Source: Nansenia antarctica
Taxonomy: Eukaryota; Chordata; Actinopteri; Argentiniformes; Microstomatidae
Assembly: GCA_963989245.1 (NCBI GenBank)
Contig: OZ022339.1
Span: forward strand, 19,125,662 to 19,189,661
Direction of reading: 5' to 3'
DNA: 64,000 nt
Shown: positions 51,832 through 64,000 of the stretch, piece after piece
Layout: each line of letters starts with the position of its first letter
Position numbering within the stretch: position 1 is the first letter of the stretch
Made by a program: the position numbers and the translations under genes
Notes under the pieces: model-generated
The model's database searches: none
What the model was told of the DNA's origin: nothing
The model's input: only the letters and a program-made list of their open reading frames with translations

Positions 51832-53987
51832 CAGGCTATAGGCCAGAGCTACAAATCATGCTGTATAAATATGTGTGATTAATGTATTTTATATTTCTGC
51901 AGAGGGCTGTACACTGGACCCAGACTGCCTTGGTGATAGTAAACATTGGCCTGCCGAAGAGCAGAAGGAAACCCTTGGAGCTTCAGCGGGGGATATGCTG
52001 CTGCGAATGCTCCACGCCACCAACAGGGGGCGACCTCAGTAATGAAAATTAACCACAGTCCCTGCCTGACATGAGAACCCAATTCACTATACACATCCAT
52101 ACAAACGTTACTGCTGCTGCTGCTGCTGCAAAAAAAAAAAAGCCTGGTATAACACACATATACATACACACACAGACACACAGCTGGAGGAAGTGAGTGA
52201 GTAAACTATAAGCTCTCAAATGTATGTTTAAAGTGAGTAAGTTGTCTTAATGCTTCAGTTCAAATATGCATCGTACAATCCACTGGATATGGAAAGAATG
52301 GAAAGAATGTAAATATGTAGCAAATAAATCTTTACTTGCACTATTGAAGTGTGTGTGTTTCCTAGGTCACATAAAAAAAGAAATACTCCTGCACACGTTA
52401 CTCCCACCTTATAGTCTTAGTGGAAAGAACTGACATGTGGATTCAGTGTGTTCAGCTATTCTATGCCTAAGAAGGACACGTGGATGCAGAAGAATGACCC
52501 ACAAGCACTCAAGGGATTGTGATATAAAACAGTACCTTTATATTCCTTCAACAGTAAAACCATTAAAAAAATGAACAATTTGTGGTTTTAAACCTTCCCT
52601 ACTTTTATCAGGGATAAACTAAACAGATATAAAACACTGCCCAGGTTTAACATTTCCTATCCACCAATGGGATAGAAGTAAATTCCATGGAGGGGGGGCT
52701 GGGGGGGGTTCATTAAATACAATTTACAAAAACGATCACAAATCAGATCAAATAGAAGAGCAGTGATAATTCAACCCTGGTTCTGGGGGGGTTGATGAGG
52801 GCCCTGGCTTCCATCCTAGCCCAGCGCTACTACACTTGATGGAGCTAATCAATTGATCTTCAAAACCATGATTAGGCGAATCAGGTGTCAATGCTGTGCT
52901 GGGATGAAAAAAAAACTCCAGTACTGGAGCTCTCCAGGACCAGGATTGAGGATCACTTAAATAGAATATCAACAATTCAAGTCTTTGACAAAAGGAGAGA
53001 GAGAGAGAGAGAGAGATACAGAAAGAGAGAGAGCCCCTCTCTTAGGTCTCACCAAGCATAGACTGCAGCACAAGGTTACATCATGGTGGTTGCTATGGTT
53101 TCTGTTGCTGATCCACTCGTGTTTGGGAAGACACAAATGTCACAGAACATTATAACGTGTAGCCTAATAATAACACAACATTCAACACAATGTGGGTCAG
53201 ATCCATGGAGTAGCAACAACACATCAGGAGAGGCTGGTGGAGGTAGGAATCGGAGGACAGGCTCATTGTTATGCATGAAACGGAATCAGTAATGGTATCA
53301 AACACGTAGTTCCTTATTCCATTCCATCCATTACAATGAGCCCGTCCTCCGATTTCTGCCTCCACTGCAATACACGTGTGGGCTGGGCATAAAGTTAGTG
53401 TTGTCTTCGATTATATTACTCGAACGTACCAGAACAAAAATCATCTTCTTTACTAAAAGAACAAAGCATCTCCTGTGAGGTCACTTCCTGTAAACAAAGC
53501 ATTCCGACAGCTTCCGCCAGTTTCTCTTTCGTATCCTTCAACATACATCAACATAATATTATCGCATCTGAAAAAAGTGACCAACAGTCTGAACATTAAC
53601 TGCAAACTTCAAACTGAAACAGTCAAAACACAGTGTGCTACTGGGTTGGTGGATCAATGGAAGAAAATCTAGACTTGTCTGTCTCAAGAGGTGGTGGATC
53701 ACAATACCCAAGACAATAAATCAGCCCTCAGATCTTCAGTTCTAGTTGTGTGGTGAGACCCTCGGCCACCATAGTACAGTAGGTGATTGGGTCCATCCTT
53801 CTGTTCTGAACGATGCTTCACAGTCAGTCAGGGAGGGAGGGAGGGAGGTTCTTCAAGTCTTCATCGAAGCAGCGCAACCTTTCATGGCTGAGGAGAGGGA
53901 GAGACAACTGCTTACGGGGCCCTACTACTTAATAATAATAATAATAATAATAATAAGTAAAACATTTCATAACTAAACGAAGACTTC

Positions 53988-54218
53988 CTAAAATGGAGGT
54001 CTGTGGTTGTAGGTCGGCTGTACCTTGTGTTGCTGTAGTTGCTGTTGTTGTTGTTGTTGTTGTTGTGTGTTTATGTGTAATCCTATGAAGTCTGCTGGTA
54101 AAGACGAGGCCTGTGGAAGTGGTAGCCTGTTGTGTACCTCGTGTTGCTGAAGCTGCTGCTTCCCTGAGAGTCTGTCCCACAGCTGCAGCAGCAGACCTCC
54201 AGCCTGGGACTCCAACTC
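53988..54218 (-). CDS. ythdc2: YTHDC2 copy 2, terminal exon
   Basis: Acceptor CCTCCTGTAG then GAG (54218); encodes ELESQAGGLLLQLWDRLSGK followed by QQLQQHEVHNRLPLPQASSL, a 9-residue glutamine run and a stop at 53988. The YTH domain ends within the first 20 residues. The poly-Q tail is unlike the short tail I know from mammalian YTHDC2 and may instead be intron if the GTAC donor after QQHE is used. Confidence 0.72.
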   Translation of the reverse strand, partial: ELESQAGGLLLQLWDRLSGKQQLQQHEVHNRLPLPQASSLPADFIGLHINTQQQQQQQQQLQQHKVQPTYNHRPPF

Positions 54219-54934
54219 CTACAGGAGGGGAGGGGGGGGGGGGGGGGGGGAGGAGAGAGACAGAGAGGTGAGGATGGAGGGAGGGAGGGCAGGATGACTC
54301 AGAGAGAAGGAGGGAACAAAGGATGACCCAAAAAGGAGGAGAGTGAGCGAAAACAAGAATGACCCAAGAAAGGGAAAGCGAGATAGAAATAGTAGATAAT
54401 AATCACAATTATAATAGAAATTGTCCAGAAATGAGGTGAGAGGGATAATGTGACGTGCGTACTAGGGCTGGGCAAACGATCAACATTTCTTTTTCGATAA
54501 TCGCAAGAATTAACGATCAATTATCGATTAATTGATAAGCTTTTTTTTCATTAAAAAATAAATAATAATAAAATAACAGAAATAACAAGCATGTTTTCCT
54601 TGGGGAAAACACTTTATTTGTGTTGCTATTGCACACATTCATTCATTCACATTCAAACTAGACACTACAGTCAGATAACAATCGTCTTAAACAAGGCAGT
54701 GAGTAGCCTAAATTGTTTAACCTAAAAACACATTTTACGTTATAAATAAAAATATAGAAAATAAGTAACTCACCATAGGAGCAGTAAAAAAACAGTTACT
54801 CACAAATAGGAGGATGACTGAAAACGTTAGTGTCCTTAAAATTAAAAAATAAAATATTAATGATTATCGAGCAAAATATTTTGTGATCGACCAAGATCCT
54901 TATCGATCAATTATCGATCGTCGATCATTGATGC

Positions 54935-56357
54935 CATGGGCGTCAGCAGCTTTTTGAATGTGGGGGGGACACTTATTTTTCGGGGGGTCTGGGGGTCCCC
55001 CCCCCGAAATTTTTAAAATAGTAGATTCAATTTCCTGCATTCTGGTGCGTTTTACACCCAAAATAATCTCCCTCTTTCTTTGTTTTTCCTTGGAGCTGGC
55101 ATGGTCTGCAATTACTGACTACTATTATGTTTTGGTTTAACTCACAGAGGCCTGACACTGACACGTGGCACTTTTTAGGTACTTAAATATGAAGATTCAA
55201 AAAGAATCAAAGACTGAATTAGAAAAGAATGAGGTAACTTTGAGTCAACAAATTGAAAAAAAAGTTATGAGGAAACATAAAATATGTACCTAGGCTACTC
55301 AGAGCCTATTACAATCAAACTTAGCCCTCTTCAGTGCATTGCAGAACATACAACTATAACAAACAAAAAAAATCAAAGAGTGAATTAGAGCTGTCTCCAC
55401 TGCCCCTGCCTGCTGCCCCTGCCTCTGACTCACTCTCACTCTCAACCACCTATATCAGGAGAAATGGGGATGCATTGAGCACTTGTTCATATTGTTTTTC
55501 TCTAATAGAACATTTGACATAGAAATACAATCATCAATACAAAAAATACAATCACAAGCATTTTAGAAATAGAAAAATAAATGGAACAGGTGTTTTCTTC
55601 TTATTTTTTAACCCTAGCTCAAGCAATCAGATGCAAAATTGATTCTTTGGGTGGGTGCAATGGCCAAATTAAATAGTGCAAATGCTCAGGGCAATGAACA
55701 CGGGCAGGAGATGCAATAATGACAGGACAGGTAAGCACTGTGAGGTGTTTGTCGCCATTCTGTGCTTTTGATGACATTTCGCCTGTGTCTGTTCTGCATT
55801 TAAACATGTCTAACCGCACTAGTAATGCCTAACAAAACTGCTAGTGCCATATAGCTGATCTAGCTCGTATTTGGTTGCTAGTAGGCTATGCTAATTCTAT
55901 TGCTAATACAGAGAATGTCTCATAAGGTGCTAACATTCTTATCAGAAAAGCTGGCTGTGTTTGACCTTGGGAGAACGCAATGTTGCTGTTTGGCCACTCA
56001 CGGGAAAACTTGGATGACTTTGACTTACTTTTCTCTTCTTAGAATTTTTTTTCCTTATATCCATCTTGGTGGATGATCTAAATATCGTCTTGCCTCAGTC
56101 TGAATGTTTTGAATCTGCGTGCGTGTCGGATGCTGCTGCTGCCGTGTTAAAAACAAAAGTAAAACGCGGAGTGGACTTCTGGATATGGGCAATCCCCTAC
56201 TCATAAAGTGGAACGGATTTGATTGTGAAGCAATGAAAATAACGCTGACCAGTCATGCAACATATTTTTGATGGCAAATGTGGGGGGGTCCAAACGACCT
56301 TGTTTCAAAGGTGGGGGGGACACGTCCCCCCCCAAATATATGGTGGTGACGCCCATG
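54935..56357 (-). mobile_element. hAT transposon nested in the MITE
   Basis: Ends CATGGGCGTCAGCAG and GTGGTGACGCCCATG; perfect TSD ATTGATGC (54927-54934, 56358-56365). G-rich subterminal blocks (GTGGGGGGGACAC) at both ends. Contains a first exon starting MDIRK. Confidence 0.92.
56029..56064 (-). CDS. Transposase first exon, MDIRK type
   Basis: ATG at 56062-56064, MDIRKKNSKKRK, then donor GTAAGTC at 56028. Same opening as the hAT exons at 4306 and 59449. Only 12 codons; no downstream exon recognised in the element. Confidence 0.5.
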
Positions 56358-56395
56358 ATTGATGCCCACCCATAGTGCGTACTAACATCTGTCGC

Positions 56396-56398
<3 letters not shown>

Positions 56399-56430
<32 letters not shown>
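56399..56430. repeat. (CT)n microsatellite, short allele
   Basis: About 16 CT units, against about 53 at the same place in copy 1. Confidence 0.95.
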
Positions 56431-56432
<2 letters not shown>

Positions 56433-56433
<1 letters not shown>

Positions 56434-56615
56434 TGTCCGTCTCTGCTGATCTGCACCTTCTTGTTGTCGTTCCAGGGGTTGAGGAGCTGGTGGGCGTACT
56501 GGAACGGCAGGCTCTCCTTCCTGATCCACTCCATGCAGAACCCCCCCCCCAGCCCAGTGGACCCCCAGTCCTGGCAGCGCTCCTGGCCGATGTCAGACGT
56601 CATCCTCGCGTAGCC
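56433..56615 (-). CDS. ythdc2: YTHDC2 copy 2, YTH-domain exon, open
   Basis: 183 bp, phase 0 at both ends, acceptor TTGTCTCAG and donor GTGAGAG. Encodes GYARMTSDIGQERCQDWGS, TGLGGGFCMEWIRKESLPF, QYAHQLLNPWNDNKKVQISR and DGQ. The E-W-I-R-K tryptophan, an m6A-cage residue in YTH domains, is present as TGG. The 10-G run keeps the frame by giving LGGGF where relatives have one residue less variation (LGGVF). Acts in the cytoplasm on m6A-marked RNA in germ cells according to what is known of YTHDC2. Confidence 0.9.
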
Positions 56616-56999
56616 CTGAGACAAAACAACAACATTTGAGTCTGCGCTCTCGCTCTCTGTCTGATGCACAGTTGTGTGTTGTGTGTGTGTTTCTCTCTCT
56701 GACAGTCTCTCAAACACACACCTATAAAGTACATGACAACCCCAGACTTTCTAAAGCCTCTTTCACACATAGTTCCCTCAGGGGTGCAAACTGGCGATGG
56801 TCCAAAAAGGTGACACTTTTTTTTGCCCGTAGATGGTTAGCTCTATCATTAACAGTCTAACAATGATGCGCATGTAAGTAGCGATGGCCCTGACCTTAAC
56901 ACCCGCATAATTAATGTAAGCAACCTGTTCTCAAAATAATTATGCGGGTTCCTGCAGGTTTCAACAAGTTACATTTAAGACCTTTATAAGACCACTTTT

Positions 57000-57398
57000 T
57001 TTATTTTATTTTATTTGTTTTTCAGATTTTATCCCCTTTTTCACCCAATTTGGTAGCCAATTGAACCCAACCTAGCATCCAATTATCCCCTGCCTATTGC
57101 GTAGGATCCGCCGCACGACCCCGTGGCCGGCAGTCCCAGAGGAGGGCGCCAGGCAGACTAGCTGACTGGCTCCTCGAGCCCAGTACCGTTACTCCAGCAC
57201 CAGACGGGGGCGGTGTTGCGCGACGGATCCTTGTCCGGAACTACTCCTATACCGCCCTCGGGAGCGGCCGCCCAATATGTCGCTCCCCGTGTGTGCCCCA
57301 GCCATATCCGGATCTGGCGAGCTGGGATACGATCCCAGTCCCCGGTGGGCAACTTGCACTAGTGGCCAGTGCTTAGACCGCTACACCACCGCGGGGCT
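57000..57398 (-). mobile_element. tRNA-derived SINE, copy 2 of the shared insertion
   Basis: Same element as 6148-6545, with perfect TSD ATAAGACCACTTTT (56986-56999, 57399-57412). Confidence 0.9.
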
Positions 57399-57698
57399 AT
57401 AAGACCACTTTTAATAGATTTTAAGACCTATTGAGCAAGTATTGGTATTAGACTCACATTCGTTGATTCTTTTCATTAGCAATGCTGGGTGATCTGTTCT
57501 GTTGCATATAGAACAATGATAATGTAAGTTGTAGAGTTATCACTCTATCAATTTCTTGATTCATTTCCATTGCTTCTCAACACATTACTAGATATAATAG
57601 CATAAATAACAGAATAAACTCACACACTTACTTACACTCACTTACACTGCCTAGCCTACATACTGAGATATGGCACACACACACCTCTCACAGGAGGT

Positions 57699-57744
<46 letters not shown>

Positions 57745-58460
57745 CTAAACCACACACACCGTTGCTACCACTGCAAGTTTGAAGAAATTCTAACTTCACA
57801 TGCCTACAGTCGAATCGCCTCCTACGGCGATTATCGTATTGTGGCCTCTTGTCTTATCATTTCACGTGGCAAAATATCGGGGTTTTGGGCGCAGCTTAAC
57901 CAATGTCACACGAGCAATAAGTGTGCGATAAGTTTTGTTTTATATGTTGTCGCTCATCCGCACGCGTCATATTCCCACGCAGTGGGTCTGGCGGCGACAA
58001 TAATACATTTTCCGGTCGGACTTTTAAAATTAAAATAAAATCGATTCTACGCAAGTCTAAAGCACACAGAAGCCATTAAAAAGGTTTATTTTGAAAGTCT
58101 CGCCCTGTGTCTGATCCTGATGTTATAGAAGCAGCGTAGCAGCAGGGTAGAAGCGAGGTAAAGGGGGACGCGAGACAGTCTCGGGCAGCGTTTGTAAATT
58201 CGCTCTGCGCACTGGGCTCAACGTCATAAAGGGACCAAGTAATTTGATTGGACAAGAGGCATTCCATGACTGCTGATCAGATTTCCAGAGCGAATTTACG
58301 AACGCAGCCTAGGGCAAACCACTCGCCGACGTTTTTTTCATGACACGAAACTTGAAGTTATGAAATACCCACTCGATATAATAAACAACAGTTTAACAAT
58401 CACTAAATACTTATAATGATCATCTAATTATGTGTAGTTATGTGTTTCTAGCATGTCGAT

Positions 58461-59676
58461 CAGGGGCGGATTTAGGATCGTAGGAGATCCGGGGCTTAGC
58501 CCAGAGGGAGAATATAATGTGCGCGCAGAGCGCGCCGGAAAATTTTGCCTTCAACCTTCAACTTACCACCACCTTAAAGCGGACAAAAGGCACTGGAGAA
58601 CACATATACATTCACACCCTTTAATGAAGCAAACTAATTGTGGTGGTTCTGGGCACAGAGGGAGGTCAGCACACGTAGCTCCCCCTGCCAGTCACCATCA
58701 TTTATATTTGTATAGAATTACATAATTGATGGGCTGAGGCTAGTTATGTTACAGTATGTATATCAGGGCAGACTCTGTGCTCACCACTTATATTGTATTT
58801 AGAGTCTTGTCCTGTGTTATATGACGATATATTACATGTATTGTTGGCCTGTGTATAGTACTGTGAAATCAAATCCCCCCTGGGACATTAAACAAACTTA
58901 GTTAGTTAGCGTTACATCTTAGGATAGATTTGAGTCATGTTCTGTATACATACATACTACCATAAGGGCATACTTAATGTGGTTACTCCATGTTTACTAG
59001 CTGTAACATTAACGTTACATCATTCTTTTTCACTTGTTACTCAGTCAACCAGAGTGCAGATATCAAAGACTATCAGCCTGTTATTCACTTTATTTGTATA
59101 AAGTGAATAACCACTTAATTCCATCTGTTTTTCAAATAAAGTCCATTCCATTCCATTCCATTCCATTCCATAAGTATTATCCTTTGTTTGATTTCTTACC
59201 ATGTACCGTAACAGTACCTTGCTATGTTTCATTTTCATTATAACATAACGTTATGTTATGATAGCCAGCTAGCATTAGCAAACCGGAAAAGTAGTGTCAG
59301 TGAGTCAGTCACCTTTCTAATAAGATTCACAAACCTGAAACATCATCTATGTCATCACTGCTGGTGATGTCATTGTTGTCAGCTGCTGATACGGCTGCTG
59401 CAACAGTTCTTGGCGCTTGTTTTGTTGAAAACAACTTTCGGATATCCATCCTTACACTTTTGCAAGTCAGGCACTGATTGAGATCACTTCTTCTTCAGGG
59501 CAGGGTAGGCTACGCAGTATGCAGGCTAATGTCGCGCAGCTGCTGCCTCTCTGTTGGACTCCGGTACTGCATGTTACTCACGAGAGTTTTTTTTTTTTTT
59601 TAAGTAAAACATTCGGGGCTTTTCAGAAAACATCCGGGGCTTGAGCCCCAGTAGCCACCCCCTAGCGCCGCCCCTG
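58461..59676 (-). mobile_element. hAT transposon, present only in copy 2
   Basis: Ends CAGGGGCGG and CCGCCCCTG; perfect TSD ATGTCGAT (58453-58460, 59677-59684). Empty site in copy 1 at about 7640-7650. Contains a MDIRK-type first exon; the rest of the transposase is absent. Confidence 0.92.
59335..59449 (-). CDS. Transposase first exon, MDIRK type
   Basis: ATG at 59447-59449, MDIRKLFSTKQAPRTVAAAV then an Asp/Ser-rich stretch (ITSSDDIDDVS) and donor CAG/GTTTGTG at 59334. Comparable to the N-terminus of ZMYM-like hAT transposases. No further exon in the element. Confidence 0.6.
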
Positions 59677-60983
59677 ATGTCGATGTTCTATGTAAATTCG
59701 CTAGAAATAACCTCCATACCCTGGTTCAGAAGAAGAAATCAGTCCTTCGTCACTTACATCGTCGTCATCGATGAAACTTTTAGGTGGATTGGTTACCATA
59801 GCCTAGATGGTCTTTGTGACATTTCACAATCACAAACATATATGTACAGAAACTCACTAAAGTATAAAACACCGCTAAAATACCGCTTCTCTTCAAATCA
59901 CTCCATGACACTTTGAGGTCAGTGCATTTGTTTTTTTGGTGAACTACCGTAATAACCCTAAATGGCTAGAGAGTGCAACTTCTGTGCTTTCAGAAACTGT
60001 TTGATTTTTTCGATTGCACATATAGTTCAAGAATTACGATAGTTTGAACGAACCCTGTAAAATCCTGTTGAGAAGTTATCGCAACATAGAAATAACTTCT
60101 ATGTTATTTTATTTCATTACTTCTGTTTCTACTTCGATCTTAAGACCTTTTTAAGACGTTTTATTTCAACTGCAGCAGAGTTTAGCAGACAGGAAGATGT
60201 TAGCTTGGGCATCATGTGACTTGGATGAGATGAGATGTAGACCCCCACCTAAAGGTGACAAGTTTGCACCACTGTCCCTGTAATTTCCATGGAATCCCAA
60301 GCTGTGTCGACCGGGCGTTAATACATGTGGGACGGAGGTATGATATGTGGCAGATAAGGGTGTGTGGCGGTCTCGCGCGCCTGTCTCGTAACAGCGCGTC
60401 AACTCGTATTACCAGCGCTTACCATCACCATGTTCGCTCGCCAACTAGCACTTGATTACTGTTGATATAAACATACTATACTAGTCCATAAGCACAGTAT
60501 GGGAGAACTTGGTGATAAGCATAATACGAGTTATACATATGCGCTCTGCGCTGCGGGCTATGCGCGATGCAAGATAACTGAGAGGAGACGGTGTGTGTGC
60601 ACTGCTTCTATATCATAAGATGTACATTTGATACGTACAAGTAAGCTAGCTAAGTAAGTAATCTAGCTAACTATGCCTGCTGGTTGCGCGATGCAGGACA
60701 GCTGTGAAAGGAGACTGACCAGGCAATGTTCAGGCTTCCGTTCAGACATACCATGACACGGTACTTTCCATGGAATTATACATGGTCTCGACCAGGGTAA
60801 TTGCCCGAGCGGATTTTCCTGGTCAGACGCATTCAGACATACACCGCCACAGGAAATTGCATGGAATCTACTGGGAAGGCTTGTATGTGTGAAAGGGGCT
60901 TAATTCAATGCCTTCCAGATCAAATTCCATCCAGGTCACACAATCTACCAGACACTCTCCTCATGTTCAGGAACATGCTGTAC

Positions 60984-61163
60984 CTGGAAGTGTCCCGAGC
61001 CCTGGACAGAGAAGACTAGCAACACCAGGCTGCTCTCCTGGAAAGCTCTGTTGAGTTTGAGCTCGTTGGAGGGAGTGGTGGACCAGATGCCTTTCTGCTG
61101 GGAGATGTCGATGTTCCTCAGGTTACAGCTCTTCATGATGAAGTAACGCACCATCCCTGTAAA
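60984..61163 (-). CDS. ythdc2: YTHDC2 copy 2, exon with start of YTH domain
   Basis: 180 bp with the same splice sites as 14503-14682. Encodes MVRYFIMKSCNLRNIDISQQ, KGIWSTTPSNELKLNRAFQE and VFSVQGSGHFQ. It keeps the conserved glycine lost in copy 1 and the first cage tryptophan. It joins in phase to 56433-56615 (SGHFQ + GYARM). Upstream exons (helicase, ankyrin, R3H, as known for YTHDC2) must lie beyond 64000; none is visible up to the window end. Confidence 0.9.
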
Positions 61164-62854
61164 CTGAAAATGCATAAATAAATAAAATATATATATATTT
61201 AAAAATAAATAAATAAATACAGTCATAGAGTAGGATTACATCTTTATTGACATGTTTATTTCCAGATGTAGTAGCATATCATTTGGGTGACTTCATCCAT
61301 ATGTAGTAGTATTTCTAATAGGCGGTGGGCCGAAGCTGTCTATCTGCTTTCGTTTGTGAAATGATCGATCTACAACTACAGACTAGTTGATTTTTTCATA
61401 TAAGCTAAATAGTTTTTTTTGGAACATGTTTCCGTCAGTTGGTAGACGTTGGTCGATCAACGTTTTATGAAAAGTAAACTTACGATCCATAAGTTAATAA
61501 GGAGAATGATTGGGGCTACTATGCCGCTAACCAATCAAAACCCGTTAAAGCGTCACCTGACTTGACGTCTGCCAATGATATTCCTTCAAAATACGGAACT
61601 AGGAAGTAAACAACGTATTATCTGGAAAGACTGAGTTGTTTCGGATAACTTTACTGTCAAGTAATGTTTCAGGTAAGATTTGCACGTCATACTAATTCAT
61701 ATCACATATTAATGAACAAGTCCATGTCATGTTGTGTCAATACAAACATGTTCTAATATGCTATTTTTGTGAAAAATCCAACCAAACGTCACCCGCGATT
61801 GTGAAGCTAATGAATTAACAAGCTAGTTATCTAACTAAAGGGTACAATAGCTAAGTTACCAATGTCAACTATGTCTATTCTCAATCATTTCAGTAATAAT
61901 TGTGCCAAATTGGGACCAGTAACATTAACTTGTGTGTCAGTATGTTACAGTATATGTGTGTGCAAGCATGTTTTTGATATTGTCAATCGTCTCACTTTTA
62001 CGAGGTGAGCTGGTAAGACAAAACCCAAGACTAAATGTATCTTCACTTGCCTTGCCTATAATTGACGAGACTAGACAAAGATTCAAGTGTTTAGAGAACA
62101 TTTATAACACTAGTGTGTTTTCGCAGTGCAAACACAGACACATGTCTGTACATGGTAGGTTGTTAGATTTGCATGTGCATCTCCCTTTCACACATTTTGT
62201 TTTTTTGCAGGAGCAGTATACAAGCTCTAAAACTGAAATATTTGTCCCGTCTGCATATTATGCACTGGGCGGGAAGAAGATGTGGTTTTTTATTTAGGCT
62301 GAACGTAGTGGTAGTCTTTGAGCGGAGAAGTCTAGGCTTTGGTGGTGTATCATTTTCAGTTTGACCTTCTGCTTCTACTACATTGTAAGGGAGGGGGGGG
62401 GGGAGGGAAGGGAGAGAGAGAGAGATATGATACTCTATGCATTGTAATAGTAATGCTTCCAAAGTTATAGCCTAGTTTATTTACAACTCTCCTAATCTGT
62501 TTCCCCAGGTAACCCCAGATGCTCAGCCCTGGACTGCACTGCACATCTTCTGGACCTGACCTGACACGGCTGACCCTGACCCATTGATGCCTTGTTCATA
62601 TCTTGTTCATGTCATATCTTAGCTTGTTTATATCATATTGTTAATAATGTTCATGTCATATCATGTCATATTAATCTTAGCTTGTTTATATCATATTGTT
62701 CTTATAAATAACTTATATTGCTATAAAACACACCTGCAGCCTCCTGTACTGATTTTTCCCTTCTCTTGCGGGCTCTTTCAATGTTTCGTATGTTGGCATA
62801 CTGCATATAGCATTGTCTATGGTAGCCAATATTGTGGTTATAGTGGTTCTCCAA

Positions 62855-63475
62855 CTGCAAAGCCGCAGAGAGGAAAGCGCTACAGAGAGTCGTGAGATCG
62901 GCCCAGAAAATCATCGGCGCCCCCCTCCCCTCTCTGGAAGAGCTGTACAACACACGCTGCCTCAGGAAGGCCTCCAAGATCTCCGGAGACCCATCCCACC
63001 CTGGGAACGAACACTTTGTTCGGCTGCCCTCGGGCAGGCGGTTCAGGACCATGTCCGCAAGGACAAATAGACTGAAGCTCAGCTTCTACCCTAGGGCCAT
63101 TCAGGCCCTGAACACAGCAAATACCTAGGTTCTAGGCCCTGGACAATCTAGACAATTTGATGGCAGCTACTAGATTGTAATCAAGTGCAATACTGAAACA
63201 CAACTGTGAACATTTCAAACCTGCAAACTGCGACACTTTAAATGAATGTGCAATAATACTATGTGCAATATGACAACCCTCGGGTACATAAGGTTCAGAG
63301 ATAGGAAATGTTAGGATATGTATAGCATAGCATAGAGTACAGCACAGTGTTTTATTTGTATAGTATAGTATAGTGGATAGTGTATATAGCCTTTATTTAT
63401 GTAAACCAGCTCTTTTCCCTTCTTGTTTTTAGTATTTTTTTTCCTAGCACCAGGGGAGCCCCCCCCTCCCAAATA
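62855..63475 (+). mobile_element. 5'-truncated LINE, copy 2 of the shared insertion
   Basis: Equivalent to 16386-17008; same RT C-terminal frame (GAPLPSLEELYNT ... ALNTANT) and 3' UTR. Confidence 0.75.
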
Positions 63476-63666
63476 TATATAATACCTATAGTTATATATA
63501 TATATTTTTTTTTTTTACAGCCCTTTCTGCAATTTGGCTTTCTGCAGTGTGAAGATTCACCCACTGTAGAGAACAATGTACAAATTTGGTCCAACTTGCA
63601 TCTGAAAATGCTGTAATATTGTCCGTTCGGTTTGTTAAATGCATACAACACTCCATAATTCATCAC

Positions 63667-63791
63667 GGGCCGGTTTCAGAGACAAGGCTTAAGCCTAGTC
63701 CTGGACTAAATCACACTTTCAATGTAAAATCTCCATTGAAGATGTTTTTTAGTCTAGGATTAGGCTTAAGCCTTGTCTGTGAAACCGGCCC
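63667..63791. mobile_element. Palindromic foldback MITE, present only in copy 2
   Basis: 125 bp running from GGGCCGGTTTCAGAGACAAG to CTTGTCTGTGAAACCGGCCC, almost fully self-complementary. 3-bp TSD CAC (63664-63666, 63792-63794). Copy 1 has the empty site TTCATCACATCTCG at 17181-17194. Same family as the split element at 23631-26862. Confidence 0.93.
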
Positions 63792-64000
63792 CACATCTCG
63801 TTATTTCCCCGCGGTTGCTAGGGTTAACAGCCATTGTTTACATTTCGGGGTCCTAATGAAGCCGTACTCGAATTCTGATTGGTTTATCAACTAGAGCGAC
63901 CAGCGATGTGCCTGAGCAGACAGACTATTAAAAAATAAGTTTGTGAAAATCTCCGACATAATACAGCTGCAAAAAGAGATCGTTTACTCTGTAGATGGAA

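Larger units (their letters stand above)
54463..56374. mobile_element. hAT-like MITE carrying a nested hAT, present only in copy 2
   Basis: Ends TAGGGCTGGGCA and TGCCCACCCATA; 8-bp TSD GTGCGTAC (54455-54462, 56375-56382). Empty site in copy 1 at about 5446-5453. Without the nested element it is about 480 bp of AT-rich, ATCGAT-rich sequence with no gene. Confidence 0.9.
51605..64000 (+). repeat. Segmental duplication, copy 2 (runs off the window)
   Basis: Matches 749-17395 from GCCAGCCCCCC onward. Lacks the four copy-1 insertions and has its own: 54463-56374, 58461-59676 and 63667-63791. Carries open YTHDC2 exons. Since the YTHDC2 upstream exons would lie to the right, copy 2 is the better candidate for the complete parental gene. 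Confidence 0.95.

Overview
The window is ray-finned fish (teleost) DNA. Its genes are vertebrate genes with GT/AG introns (YTHDC2, UBTD1, a C2H2 zinc-finger gene, poly(A)-binding-protein fragments). It is also saturated with teleost-type repeats: hAT and Tc1 transposons, L2/CR1-like LINEs, tRNA-derived SINEs, a Ty3/gypsy retrotransposon, foldback MITEs, minisatellites and CA/CT microsatellites. I cannot name the species. There are no bacterial or viral genomes, CRISPR arrays or operons.

Layout. 1-704 holds the last exon of an unidentified gene. 749-17395 and 51605-64000 are two direct copies of one segmental duplication; copy 2 runs off the window end. Both carry the last three coding exons of YTHDC2 (minus strand), which encode the m6A-reading YTH domain. 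Copy 2 is open in all three exons. Copy 1 is broken by a frameshift and by a stop at a conserved cage tryptophan. Each copy has mobile-element insertions the other lacks, so the copies act as empty-site controls for each other. Private to copy 1 are a LINE piece (2577-2903), a hAT (3167-4642), a LINE tail (7948-8034) and an intact gypsy element (8768-14270) with LTRs identical by eye. Private to copy 2 are a hAT inside a hAT (54463-56374), another hAT (58461-59676) and a foldback MITE (63667-63791). A SINE at 6148/57000 is shared, so it is older than the duplication. A third, internally deleted scrap of the unit lies at 36259-36632.

The gypsy element has gag and pol in overlapping frames (-1). 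At the overlap there is a GGGAAAC slippery heptamer, a 5-nt spacer, an 11-bp perfect stem and a 6-bp second stem, which together make a textbook frameshifting pseudoknot. Pol keeps protease, RT, RNase H and integrase catalytic motifs.

17.7-30.3 kb is a transposon graveyard nested up to five deep: TIR-bounded composite > L2-like LINE > foldback MITE > BED-type hAT > a second hAT encoding a miniature transposase. 30.6-32.8 kb is a two-exon zinc-finger gene. 34.9-36.0 kb is a 15-bp minisatellite. 36.6-41.2 kb is a UBTD1-like gene whose N-terminal coding part is missing or interrupted. 41.4-48.2 kb is a broken PABPC-like gene on the minus strand. Its introns hold a 2.2-kb polypyrimidine satellite, which is split by an L2-like LINE that itself carries a SINE. 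48.2-51.4 kb is another three-level transposon nest.

All identities were judged by eye without alignment software. Gene names rest on recognisable motifs, and boundaries marked approximate are just that.
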